Below, in pieces: positions 19,494-28,352 of a stretch of DNA of 64,000 nt. Made by a program: the position numbers and the translations under genes. The DNA is taken from NCBI GenBank assembly GCA_002281735.1, contig NCGK01000006.1, positions 1 through 64,000 of the forward strand. Reading direction: 5' to 3'. The notes beneath the pieces are model-generated. The model was not told where the DNA came from. It worked only from the letters and a program-made list of their open reading frames with translations, and did not search any database. Origin of the DNA: Gammaproteobacteria bacterium 28-57-27. GTDB lineage: Bacteria; Pseudomonadota; Gammaproteobacteria; Halothiobacillales; Halothiobacillaceae. Position 1 is the first letter of the stretch. The number at the start of each line of letters is the position of its first letter.

Positions 19494-20411
19494 TCAAGGG
19501 CTTTTGACGCCCACTGTTTCGCGCAGCACTTCACCAATCGCATCCGGCGAGTTTTGTAACTTAAAGAAACTTGCGCCTTCACCCAGCATAGGCAATTCAG
19601 GGAAGTACAACGCGGCACGATAGCGCATATGCAAGGCTTCAACCTTTTTGTCATTGACTAAAATTTCATAGGGCAAATAGCCCAAGCGGTTTCTACCACC
19701 TTGATCCAGCACAGCCATAATGACCCCGTCATCGGCATCCATATTGGTCTTTTTGGTGTTCAACGCAACGCCATACACCACCTGGCTTTTACCCGGAATT
19801 TCAACGCGGTAAACCTTGGTGACGCCCATTTTATTCGCCGCAAGCCCCGTTTCGACGGCCTTTTTGGCCTCTTCAAAGCTGGCAAACTCGCCAAGATCAT
19901 ATACATCGTCAAGATATTCCATGCCAATCGCATAGTGATACCCGCCAATATCACTGGCACTCATCACCCCGGCACCAAAAGGCTCGTTGCAACCCACAGC
20001 GGCTTCAAGCAACTTTTTCACCTCTTGCGCATTCCCGTTCATGTGATAGGCCGCCGCCAAGTATTCAGGATTGGTGCAGCTCACACTCACCTTGCCATCC
20101 TTCTCAAGCAGCGAAACACGCATTGCAACCCCATATGCGCTCCGCTCCCCCTTGGCAGCAGACTTTTTCAGTGCTTCATTGCTCACAGCAAGCACACGTG
20201 CAGAACCCATCGGCGCGTAATCAGCAATCATGGAAAAACCCGCTTCTTTTAGCTTGGCCTTAAGCTGGTCACTGACTTGTTTGACACTGCCTTCTTGCGC
20301 CGGTGCCGCGAGAAATGGCTTAAGGCCTTCTGCCGCCATCACAGAAAATGAGGGTGATGCCAACAGACCAGCCCCCATAATCAGCCCCATAATTGAATTG
20401 GATACTTTCAT
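19494..20411 (-). CDS. Exported protein of unknown function
   Basis: 305 aa. ATG 20411 has GAGGAG at good distance. A classic Sec signal peptide (MKVSNSIMGLIMGAGLLASP...SVMAAEG) predicts a periplasmic protein. The first mature part 'VKQVSDQLKAKLKEAGFSMIADYAPMGSARVLAVSNEAL' has the rhythm of DUF302-type domains, and it is followed by 'RVSLLEKDGKVSVSCTNPEYLAAAYHM'. I do not recognise the rest ('GGYHYAIGMEYLDDVYDLG...'). It lies directly downstream of a FadL-family porin gene but behind a strong terminator, so co-expression is not assured. No function assigned. Confidence 0.7.
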   Translation of the reverse strand: MKVSNSIMGLIMGAGLLASPSFSVMAAEGLKPFLAAPAQEGSVKQVSDQLKAKLKEAGFSMIADYAPMGSARVLAVSNEALKKSAAKGERSAYGVAMRVSLLEKDGKVSVSCTNPEYLAAAYHMNGNAQEVKKLLEAAVGCNEPFGAGVMSASDIGGYHYAIGMEYLDDVYDLGEFASFEEAKKAVETGLAANKMGVTKVYRVEIPGKSQVVYGVALNTKKTNMDADDGVIMAVLDQGGRNRLGYLPYEILVNDKKVEALHMRYRAALYFPELPMLGEGASFFKLQNSPDAIGEVLRETVGVKSP

Positions 20412-20437
20412 TATTTTTCTCCTCAACCACTGCAATA

Positions 20438-20467
20438 AAAAAAGAGCGGATGATTCCGCTCTTTTTG
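20438..20467 (-). terminator. Terminator downstream of the FadL-family gene
   Basis: The stem AAAAAGAGCGGA / TCCGCTCTTTTT with a 4-base loop is A-flanked on one side and T-rich on the other. It can work in the minus direction, between the porin gene and the next start. Confidence 0.85.
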
Positions 20468-20553
20468 GGACAAAACTCAACACATCAAAATGGCCTGAGT
20501 CATTGTGCTACAGCCGCTCATGCCATGCTGACAATCACGGCCAAACGGCTTAC

Positions 20554-21822
20554 TTAGAAGCTATAGGCATAGTTCAAACGCCACAGGGTCTGGCTATGCG
20601 ACATTTCAATCGGCATGGTGGGGTTAGCCATGGTCTGCGTAACTTCAGGTGCGTAGGTAAAGGCAATCGCCAAACTGTTTGACTTGTCAATCTGCCAGCC
20701 CGCACCGAAGGTGAAGTGACTTTCAGTAATCGCAGGGAACAGTGGGTTCAGAGTGTTGTCCGGTATTGGATTCTTGCCGTAGTTGTAACCGATACGCAGA
20801 GCAACCGCCGGGTCGATCTTGTACTGTGCGCCGATCGAGTACACAGTCTGATCGTCCCAGTTTTGTGGCATGGTCTGGGTCGAAGTGCCATAGCCCGCAA
20901 TCTCGGTGCTCATAGTGAAATCCTTCATGCTCTTGGACCACATCAGCTGCTTGATGTCTGCCGCAAACATGAGTTCAGGCGTAGCATTCCACGCCATGCC
21001 GATACCGAAAGTCTCCGGCCACTGGAAATCCACCACGGAGAAATTAGCCGGCATCGCGCCCGGGGTCATACCACCCGCGAACGGCATGACCGTGCCACTA
21101 CCCTCCATATCACCGATATTGGTTTCGCTGTGATAGGTCGCACCCATAGAGAATTCTTTATTGAACGTGTAAACGGCGCCTAATTTGAAAGCGAAGCCAC
21201 TACCTGACATTTCTCCGGTGAAGTCATTGTCATCACTGGCGTTGATGTAGCCGCCATTGCCCATTGAATCCATCTGCAGCATTTTCAGATCCAAGCTGCC
21301 CCAGACATAATCGACCTGTCCGGCAACAATCAATTCATCAGTGACCTGGTAGGCCAAGGGGAACATCACACGCCCAAAGCCCAGCTCAGAGCGTTGCTCC
21401 AAACCGGTGCCGCCCGAAAGGAAGCTGCTACCCGAGTACTCGGTACCCATACCACCTTGGGCAAAAACACCCACACCGTAGGTGAAAGAGCCATCCTTGC
21501 GAATGAAGGACATGGATGGCATCAGGTAAGAGTCACCACCCGAATCAGCGCTCATACCATAAGCGGGAATACTGGCATTCACATCAGGCTGCATCCAGGT
21601 CACACCGATACCGAAATTATTGCCTTCCTTGCGCAGCCCCAAGGTCGCCGGGTTACCCATCATGCCGGAGTTGCCGATGTCGTAAGCCATCATCGTTCCG
21701 CCCATGGCAGCAGATTTTGCACCATAACCCTCAAGGTTCATGCCATTCGTGGCATAAGCCGGGCTTGCCAGAATAGCGGCCACACCCATAGAAATCATCG
21801 AACGCTTCATAACCACCATCAT
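20554..21822 (-). CDS. OmpP1/FadL-family outer membrane transport protein
   Basis: 422 aa. A signal peptide (MKRSMISMGVAAILASPAYA) is followed by the family-typical mature start 'TNGMNLEGYGAKSAAMGGTMMAYD' and 'NPATLGL', which forms the plugging hatch. Alternating amphipathic strands follow, ending in the aromatic 'LWRLNYAYSF' expected for an outer membrane barrel. FadL-type porins take up long-chain fatty acids or other hydrophobic compounds; the substrate cannot be told here. AAGGAG eight bases before ATG 21822 supports that start, although ATG 21810 begins the signal peptide proper. Confidence 0.88.
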   Translation of the reverse strand: MMVVMKRSMISMGVAAILASPAYATNGMNLEGYGAKSAAMGGTMMAYDIGNSGMMGNPATLGLRKEGNNFGIGVTWMQPDVNASIPAYGMSADSGGDSYLMPSMSFIRKDGSFTYGVGVFAQGGMGTEYSGSSFLSGGTGLEQRSELGFGRVMFPLAYQVTDELIVAGQVDYVWGSLDLKMLQMDSMGNGGYINASDDNDFTGEMSGSGFAFKLGAVYTFNKEFSMGATYHSETNIGDMEGSGTVMPFAGGMTPGAMPANFSVVDFQWPETFGIGMAWNATPELMFAADIKQLMWSKSMKDFTMSTEIAGYGTSTQTMPQNWDDQTVYSIGAQYKIDPAVALRIGYNYGKNPIPDNTLNPLFPAITESHFTFGAGWQIDKSNSLAIAFTYAPEVTQTMANPTMPIEMSHSQTLWRLNYAYSF

Positions 21823-22195
21823 GCCGTGTACTCCTTGGGGACAATACGCCCATTAGTTTTATCGATCATTAAACCTTTTCTCTATCACAGAGAATCCCTA
21901 TTCAGGGAAGCGCAGCGGATTTTGCGCGCTTAGTTACAAAAGTTAAAGGCGCACTGTTAGCTAAATACAACACTACAACAACAAAAGTTGTTGATTTTTA
22001 ATTGTTTTATCTGCGCATCAAAGGATTTCATAGGGCGCAAAAATGACAACATTATGCTTTTCATAGCTTTCTCGTTAATAGAGCTCACCCTAAAAGCATT
22101 AGAAAACACTAATAGATGAATCAAAACCGAAAAACTACATAATATTTCTTATGACCCTGTATATATATTTAGTGCCGCACCATAACTTACGCCAC
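21823..22195. other. AT-rich intergenic region without a recognisable gene
   Basis: About 370 bases, clearly more AT-rich than the surroundings. It contains a small inverted repeat CAACAA...TTGTTG near 21976-21993 that could be an operator for the divergent or downstream porin gene. I see no open frame worth calling, RNA gene or dispersed repeat here. The porin promoter presumably lies in it. Confidence 0.5.
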
Positions 22196-22222
22196 AAAAA
22201 AAAACCGGGAAACCCCGGTTTT
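22196..22222 (-). terminator. Terminator downstream of the host-attachment-family gene
   Basis: The stem AAAACCGGG / CCCGGTTTT with a 4-base loop is followed, in the minus direction, by a run of nine T. It lies about 40 bases after the stop at 22260. Confidence 0.9.
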
Positions 22223-22259
22223 AAAAGTAAACATCAAGCACAACCTATAGGCCAATAAC

Positions 22260-22688
22260 CTACAGATGCTCCGGCAAATGGGCACGGATGTCCTCAAGCG
22301 AGTGCTTCGTCAGTTCCTTATCAATTTCTTTGACGATTTTCGCGTGCACGGCCTGATCCAAATCCTTGCGCAACAAGCCGAGGAAATGCGGTGCAGCAAT
22401 CAAGTACAAACGCTCATAGTCCGCAAGGCCATGCTGCAAGGCCTCGGCGACCTGCTTCGCAAAACGGATCGCCTCCTCCTCTTTGGGGGAAACAATCTCC
22501 TCCATACCGAATTTACTCGGCATCCCCATAACACTGCTCATACCCGGCGCATCGCTCGCCATATCACTCGCGTGTTGCAACGATGCCGGATGACTCAGAT
22601 CCATGATCTCAACCAGCACCTTCGTTTTTCCTTCAACATCAAATACGCGCGCACGCGCAGCATCAGCGACGACAACCCAAGTTTTCAT
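22260..22688 (-). CDS. Host attachment protein family (eRF1-fold-like small protein)
   Basis: 142 aa. 'TWVVVADAARARVFDVEG', 'DLSHPASLQHASDMASD' and 'RFAKQVAEALQHGLADYERLYLIAAPHFLGLLRKDL' match the family annotated as 'protein required for attachment to host cells'. Related small proteins share an eRF1-like fold. 'E.LTKHSLEDIRAHLPEHL' is the typical end. The true function is unclear in free-living bacteria. No signal peptide, so it is cytoplasmic. It is a single-gene transcript by its own terminator. Confidence 0.85.
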   Translation of the reverse strand: MKTWVVVADAARARVFDVEGKTKVLVEIMDLSHPASLQHASDMASDAPGMSSVMGMPSKFGMEEIVSPKEEEAIRFAKQVAEALQHGLADYERLYLIAAPHFLGLLRKDLDQAVHAKIVKEIDKELTKHSLEDIRAHLPEHL

Positions 22689-22755
22689 GACTTTATCTCC
22701 TTAGTTCAAGTGCGTCTCTAGCCTACTCCAAGATTTGTCTCAATGCGAAAAACAT

Positions 22756-22781
22756 AAAAAAGCCCCGCTCAAGGCGGGGCT
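22756..22781 (-). terminator. Terminator of the groESL operon
   Basis: The stem AGCCCCGC / GCGGGGCT with a 5-base loop is followed in the minus direction by T residues, about 50 bases beyond the groL stop. Confidence 0.92.
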
Positions 22782-22830
22782 AAGATCACGTCAAGGATCA
22801 CATCCGGATAGACGAGCTATCCGAGCGGCA

Positions 22831-24480
<1,650 letters not shown>

Positions 24481-24512
24481 TTAAGTGTGTATTGAGTGTA
24501 AATGCGGGGAAA

Positions 24513-24800
24513 TTATTCGATGACCGCAAGAATGTCGTCTTCGCCCATCATCAGCAGCTCTTCGCCATTGACCTTGACCTTGGTGCCTGCGTATTGGCCG
24601 AACAGGACTTGTTCACCGACTTTGACACCGATCGGACGGATCTCGCCTTTTTCATTGGACTTGCCTGGGCCGGCAGCAATGATTTCGCCACGGTTGGGCT
24701 TTTCAGCCGCACTGCCCGGCAGCACGATACCGCTGGCCGTAGTGAGTTCTTCTTCAACACGCTTAATCAACACGCGATCATGTAAAGGACGAATCTTCAT
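24513..24800 (-). CDS. groS: Co-chaperonin GroES (10 kDa)
   Basis: 95 aa. '[18 protein letters not shown]', the mobile loop '[27 protein letters not shown]' and '[35 protein letters not shown]' are typical. GGAG lies before ATG 24800. It is transcribed first, 47 bases ahead of groL. Confidence 0.98.
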   Translation of the reverse strand: MKIRPLHDRVLIKRVEEELTTASGIVLPGSAAEKPNRGEIIAAGPGKSNEKGEIRPIGVKVGEQVLFGQYAGTKVKVNGEELLMMGEDDILAVIE

Positions 24801-24848
24801 GGTTGTATCTCCACCTGCTTTGGATTAGGGAACGAAATGCACCAAGAA

Positions 24849-24875
24849 TTAGCACTCAGCACATTCGAGTGCTAA
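24849..24875. promoter_or_regulatory. CIRCE operator (HrcA binding site) of groESL
   Basis: TTAGCACTC-N9-GAGTGCTAA is a perfect match to the CIRCE consensus, 48 bases upstream of groS. It predicts repression by HrcA, released on heat shock. No hrcA gene is in this window. Confidence 0.97.
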
Positions 24876-24902
24876 GCATAGGGCGACAAAAATGAATTTC
24901 AA
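24875..24902 (-). promoter_or_regulatory. Sigma-70-type promoter of groESL
   Basis: Read on the minus strand: TTGAAA (24897-24902), a 16-base spacer, then TATGCT (24875-24880). The -10 touches the CIRCE box, so HrcA would block initiation. The start point would fall inside CIRCE. Confidence 0.7.
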
Positions 24903-24924
24903 GCCCTTGGCTAAATCGTTCTGT

Positions 24925-25084
24925 CTAAGTAGACGCTGATTTATTCCATCCATGGAATAAATCAGCTCGCTCATCGCGGCGCTTGTCCGCGATGGATCTC
25001 ATGAATCAAAGACTTAGGTCTTTCATTCATGTTGGGGCATCCTGCCCCAAGCGGGAAACACTGAACAAATCAGCGTTTCCCTAA
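24925..25084. repeat. MITE-like element with terminal inverted repeats and four internal hairpins
   Basis: The ends TAAGTAGACGCTGATTTATTC and GAACAAATCAGCGTTTCCCTAA are inverted relatives sharing ACGCTGATTT(A/G)TTC. Between them are four successive hairpins: CTGATTTATTCC...GGAATAAATCAG, ATCGCGG...CCGCGAT, TGAATCAAAGAC...GTCTTTCATTCA and TTGGGGCA...TGCCCCAA. No coding frame. It lies between the groESL promoter and the 3' end of the GGDEF gene. Confidence 0.65.
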
Positions 25085-25096
25085 AAGCCGGGGTTT

Positions 25097-26425
25097 TTAA
25101 GCCGGAGCCGTGACGCTATCGCGCTCGAGTGCACGCAAGGCGCGGGCAAACAGATGATCGAAGTCACTATCCTGTCCTGCATCGAAGGCCACCGTGACCA
25201 CACTCACGCCCAACGGCATCCCAAATGGCTTCTGGCCACTCAGCATGCGGCGGTAACGCTCACCAACCCCCGGCGCATCCACAGCAGCGCAGTAGGGCAA
25301 GGCCACCGCAAAACGCGCATCGCCCACTCGCGCCACAATATCGCTGGAACGCGCCACCAGGCGCATGGCACGTGCACAGTCGCTCAACACCTCATCCCCC
25401 GCATCAATACCGTATTGTGCCGACACGTCATCCACGCCAAGTATTTCCACCAGCACAAAACTGAACACCCCACGCGTGCGCCGCGCCGTCGCGAGGTATT
25501 TCTCGCTCATGTTGAACAACATGCGCCGATTGCACACGCCCGTTAACGCATCGCTCGACTCCAGCATCTTGATGCGTGCATGTTGCGCCTCCACGCGCAT
25601 GGCCAGACGGTTGGCGATAATCAAATTGCGGGTGCGCACGATCAGCTCCTCTTCGAGCACCGGCTTGACCACATAATCGTTGACCCCAAGCCGAAACAGC
25701 TCACGCCGCCGCGCACGCTCATCAAACCCGGTCATCGCCAGAATCGGCAAGGCATACTCGGTGTACCCAGACTGACGCAAGTGACTCACCAAGGCCACGC
25801 CGCTCATTTCACCTTCAAGCACCAAATCGGTAATCAATAAGTCGTACTTTTTATGCTTCAGGCTTTCCAAGCCATCCTCCGCGCTGCGTTCCCAATCCAC
25901 CATCAAGCCATGTTCCAGCAGCGTTTTGCGCACTACAAAAGCCACGGTGGTCGAATCTTCGACCAGCAACACCTGCTTGCCATAAATATGTTGGCCATGC
26001 GGCCCAACCCGCTCCGTGTCTCGGTTAACCAGATAGTGCGTCAAAATTTCCGGCGCGGTTGGCGCAAACACCTCGGTCACACCACATAAAAACAGCGACT
26101 CGACCTGCTGCGGCACATCGCTCTTGGATGACATCATCAAAATTGGCGCGCCATCAATCAGCGCTTCGCGCAAATCTTTAATCAACTGACACAGGCCGGG
26201 ATTCGTCGCCGAGGCCGCGATACAGCACACCGTGACGCCAACCTCACCTGCCATCGCCACTGCATCGGCAAAATTAGGGCAGTCCAGCGATTGATAACCC
26301 GCTTGGCGGCACGCAGTACGCATAACATCCCGCGCCGCACGGTCAAGCGACACCAGGAGAGCGAATTGTTGATTACTCACTGGGAGCGCTTGCGAACCGA
26401 CCACCAAATTTTTAGATGCTGTCAC
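25097..26425 (-). CDS. REC-REC-GGDEF protein with degenerate GGDEF site
   Basis: 442 aa, GTG start. A first receiver-like domain (about 20-135) lacks the acidic phosphorylation site ('VTVCCIAASATN'). A second receiver (about 150-265) keeps 'LVEDS' and phospho-acceptor Asp200 in 'LLITDLVLEGEMSG', plus 'DYVVKP'. The C-terminal domain ('SDALTGVCNRRML', about 290-440) is GGDEF-type. However, its signature is 'ARVGDARF' instead of 'RxGGDEF' (residues 367-371), so diguanylate cyclase activity is unlikely. It may bind a partner or nucleotide as an output scaffold. No cognate kinase is adjacent. Confidence 0.85.
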   Translation of the reverse strand: MTASKNLVVGSQALPVSNQQFALLVSLDRAARDVMRTACRQAGYQSLDCPNFADAVAMAGEVGVTVCCIAASATNPGLCQLIKDLREALIDGAPILMMSSKSDVPQQVESLFLCGVTEVFAPTAPEILTHYLVNRDTERVGPHGQHIYGKQVLLVEDSTTVAFVVRKTLLEHGLMVDWERSAEDGLESLKHKKYDLLITDLVLEGEMSGVALVSHLRQSGYTEYALPILAMTGFDERARRRELFRLGVNDYVVKPVLEEELIVRTRNLIIANRLAMRVEAQHARIKMLESSDALTGVCNRRMLFNMSEKYLATARRTRGVFSFVLVEILGVDDVSAQYGIDAGDEVLSDCARAMRLVARSSDIVARVGDARFAVALPYCAAVDAPGVGERYRRMLSGQKPFGMPLGVSVVTVAFDAGQDSDFDHLFARALRALERDSVTAPA

Positions 26426-26585
26426 TTGAGAACCCCTTGCTGTTTTTATTTTTCACCGCGTGGAGAAGCATCGTACATTTTCTGCACAACCGAAATACGC
26501 GCCACGAAAAAAAAATTCCATGCTTTGCTGCATTGACGCAACACCACACACAAGCTACGGTTCTGGCCGTTGCAAGTCATCGGAC

Positions 26586-27404
26586 ATGTCTTTGAAGCTG
26601 CATTACGAAATATTGGGGCGCGGCGAGCCGCTTATCATTCTGCACGGCCTGTTTGGGTCATCGGCCAATTGGCGCTCCATCGCTGCGGGCCTGGCGAACC
26701 CTGAACACCCGCAGCATGGGCGTTGGCAGGTTGTCCTACCCGACTTGCGCAACCACGGCGCCTCGCCGCATAGCCCAACCCACCATTACACCGACATGGT
26801 CGGTGATGTTTTGGGGCTGATGGATACGCTCAAACTGGAGCGCGCACACATTCTGGGGCACTCGCTCGGTGGAAAAGCGGCCATGTTGCTCGCCAGCCGC
26901 GCAGCCGAACGTGTGCAAAGCCTCACCGTGGTGGACATCGCGCCGCGCGCCTATGCACCACTGCACCATGAATTTTTCGCGGCCATGAACGCCCTGCCAC
27001 TGCACGGCCTACGTTCACGCATGGAAGCCAGTGCATGGATGAGCCGCCGCCTGCCGAACCCTGAAGTACGCGACTTCTTGCTCACCAACCTGGTGCGCGA
27101 GCGTTCGGGGCAGCTGCATTGGCGCATCAACCTGCCAACGTTGGAAATGGCCTACGACGACCTGAATGCCATGCCCTTTCTCGACCGCCTCTACGCCGGA
27201 CCGGCGCTGTTTATTCGCGGCGGGCACTCCGACTACGTGCGCGACGCCGATCTCGGGCTGATCCGCGAAAGCTTTCCGCAAGCCTGCGTGATTAGCCTAC
27301 CGCTGGCACATCACTGGCCGCACATTGAAACACCCGACGCATTCCTCAAGGCGCTACGGAGCTTTTTACACACGCAGCGTGAACATCTTCCTTGTGAGAT
27401 TTGA
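26586..27404 (+). CDS. Alpha/beta hydrolase, YbfF family
   Basis: 272 aa from ATG 26586 (MSLKLHYEILGRGEPLIILHG). The oxyanion region is 'LHGLFGSSANW', 'PDLRNHGASPHSP' is typical of YbfF-type esterases, and the nucleophile elbow is 'GHSLGGKAAM'. 'FIRGGHSDYV' precedes the catalytic Asp region, and 'LPLAHHWPHIETPDAF' carries the catalytic His. YbfF hydrolyses acyl esters such as acyl-CoA in vitro; the physiological substrate is unknown. The open frame extends upstream without conservation. The next gene overlaps its 3' end. Confidence 0.87.
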   Translation: MSLKLHYEILGRGEPLIILHGLFGSSANWRSIAAGLANPEHPQHGRWQVVLPDLRNHGASPHSPTHHYTDMVGDVLGLMDTLKLERAHILGHSLGGKAAMLLASRAAERVQSLTVVDIAPRAYAPLHHEFFAAMNALPLHGLRSRMEASAWMSRRLPNPEVRDFLLTNLVRERSGQLHWRINLPTLEMAYDDLNAMPFLDRLYAGPALFIRGGHSDYVRDADLGLIRESFPQACVISLPLAHHWPHIETPDAFLKALRSFLHTQREHLPCEI

Positions 27405-27996
27405 ACTACCGATTCTTGCGCAAAGCGCGCTGGGAGCCTTCAGCCAAATCAGCCTGCACTGGCCGGATGCACTGCCTACGCCTCTGCCGGGTGAGCGCTT
27501 GCAACTACACGACGGCGAAGTGCTCTACCCCATGCTTAACGCGCATCCAGGACGGCTTGAGGTTCTAAGCGCACGCGCTCACAGCGAGTCCCACCTTAAA
27601 CTCGCCGCCGTCACGGGCGAGCACATCCATCTTTCACCCGATCAACCCGTCGTTATCCTTGCCGCAGGCATTGCTTTGGCCACACTGATTCAACTTTGCG
27701 CCACCCGGCGACAAGCTACGGCCAGCACGCTTGCCCTCTATCAAATGAGTGGGCAAATGAGCGGATCAATGTACGAGCCAGCACCTTTCCGCCCCCGACC
27801 CTCACGGTTTTTACTCGACGACATGCCCGCAGGCGTCATTGCCGCCATTCCACTGCTCGAAGACTGGGGCATTCCCTCGCGCCTTTGTACGCACGACGGC
27901 CTCGCCGGATGTTTTGAAGGCTCGTTGGATGAGCTTATCGCCCGACTCCCCCACCCACCGGAGCAGCAGCTTGTGCGTCTTGTGGACACACAATAA
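27379..27996 (+). CDS. Unrecognised protein with flavodoxin-reductase-like fragments
   Basis: About 205 aa from GTG 27379, which overlaps the hydrolase gene by 26 bases; GTG 27394 is an alternative. 'PVVILAAGIALATLIQLCA' resembles the NAD-binding 'GGxGxxPL' loop of ferredoxin/PyrK-type reductases. 'AIPLLEDWGIPSRLCTHDGLAGCFEGSLDELI' resembles their C-terminus, but the glycine loop is degenerate (AAGIAL) and no iron-sulfur cysteines are seen. It could be a decayed or specialised reductase subunit. No function assigned. It is probably co-transcribed with the hydrolase. Confidence 0.55.
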   Translation: MNIFLVRFELPILAQSALGAFSQISLHWPDALPTPLPGERLQLHDGEVLYPMLNAHPGRLEVLSARAHSESHLKLAAVTGEHIHLSPDQPVVILAAGIALATLIQLCATRRQATASTLALYQMSGQMSGSMYEPAPFRPRPSRFLLDDMPAGVIAAIPLLEDWGIPSRLCTHDGLAGCFEGSLDELIARLPHPPEQQLVRLVDTQ

Positions 27997-28020
27997 AAAA
28001 AGGCCGCATCCAGCGACCTT
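27994..28020 (-). terminator. Terminator downstream of the YdcH-family gene
   Basis: Read on the minus strand: AAGGTCGC-TGGAT-GCGGCCTT (one G-T pair) followed by a run of T. It sits 23 bases after the YdcH stop and abuts the convergent gene's stop. Confidence 0.75.
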
Positions 28021-28042
28021 GTTTGTGTATCCGTGAGGAAAA

Positions 28043-28279
28043 TTACGCCGTCAACATCGCGTAAAGTTCGTCTTTCAATGCCAGGCGCTGCTTCTTGAGC
28101 TCTTCAAGCGTCTCGTCAGCCACCGGTGACTCGTTGTTTTCCAACGCTTCGATGTTGTTGTTCACATCGTGATAGGCATCAAACTGCTTGGCAAAGTGCG
28201 CATTGTCCATCTTCATTTGATGAATGCTTTCTTTGTGCTCAGGAAACTCGTGGGCAAGATCATGATGATCGACGGTCAT
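28043..28279 (-). CDS. YdcH family (DUF465) small protein
   Basis: 78 aa from ATG 28279, with AGGAG in good position. 'HDLAHEFPEHKESIHQMKMDNAHFAKQFDAYHDVNNNIEALENN' and 'LEELKKQRLALKDELYAML' are the two helices of the DUF465 coiled-coil family, common single-copy proteins of unknown role. The frame extends upstream into pepN without conservation. Confidence 0.87.
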   Translation of the reverse strand: MTVDHHDLAHEFPEHKESIHQMKMDNAHFAKQFDAYHDVNNNIEALENNESPVADETLEELKKQRLALKDELYAMLTA

Positions 28280-28352
28280 GGTGGACTCCTTCTGTCTAGT
28301 TATGAGATCAAAGCGGGCAGGTCGCGCACAGTACACCGCCCGCACGCGGCTT

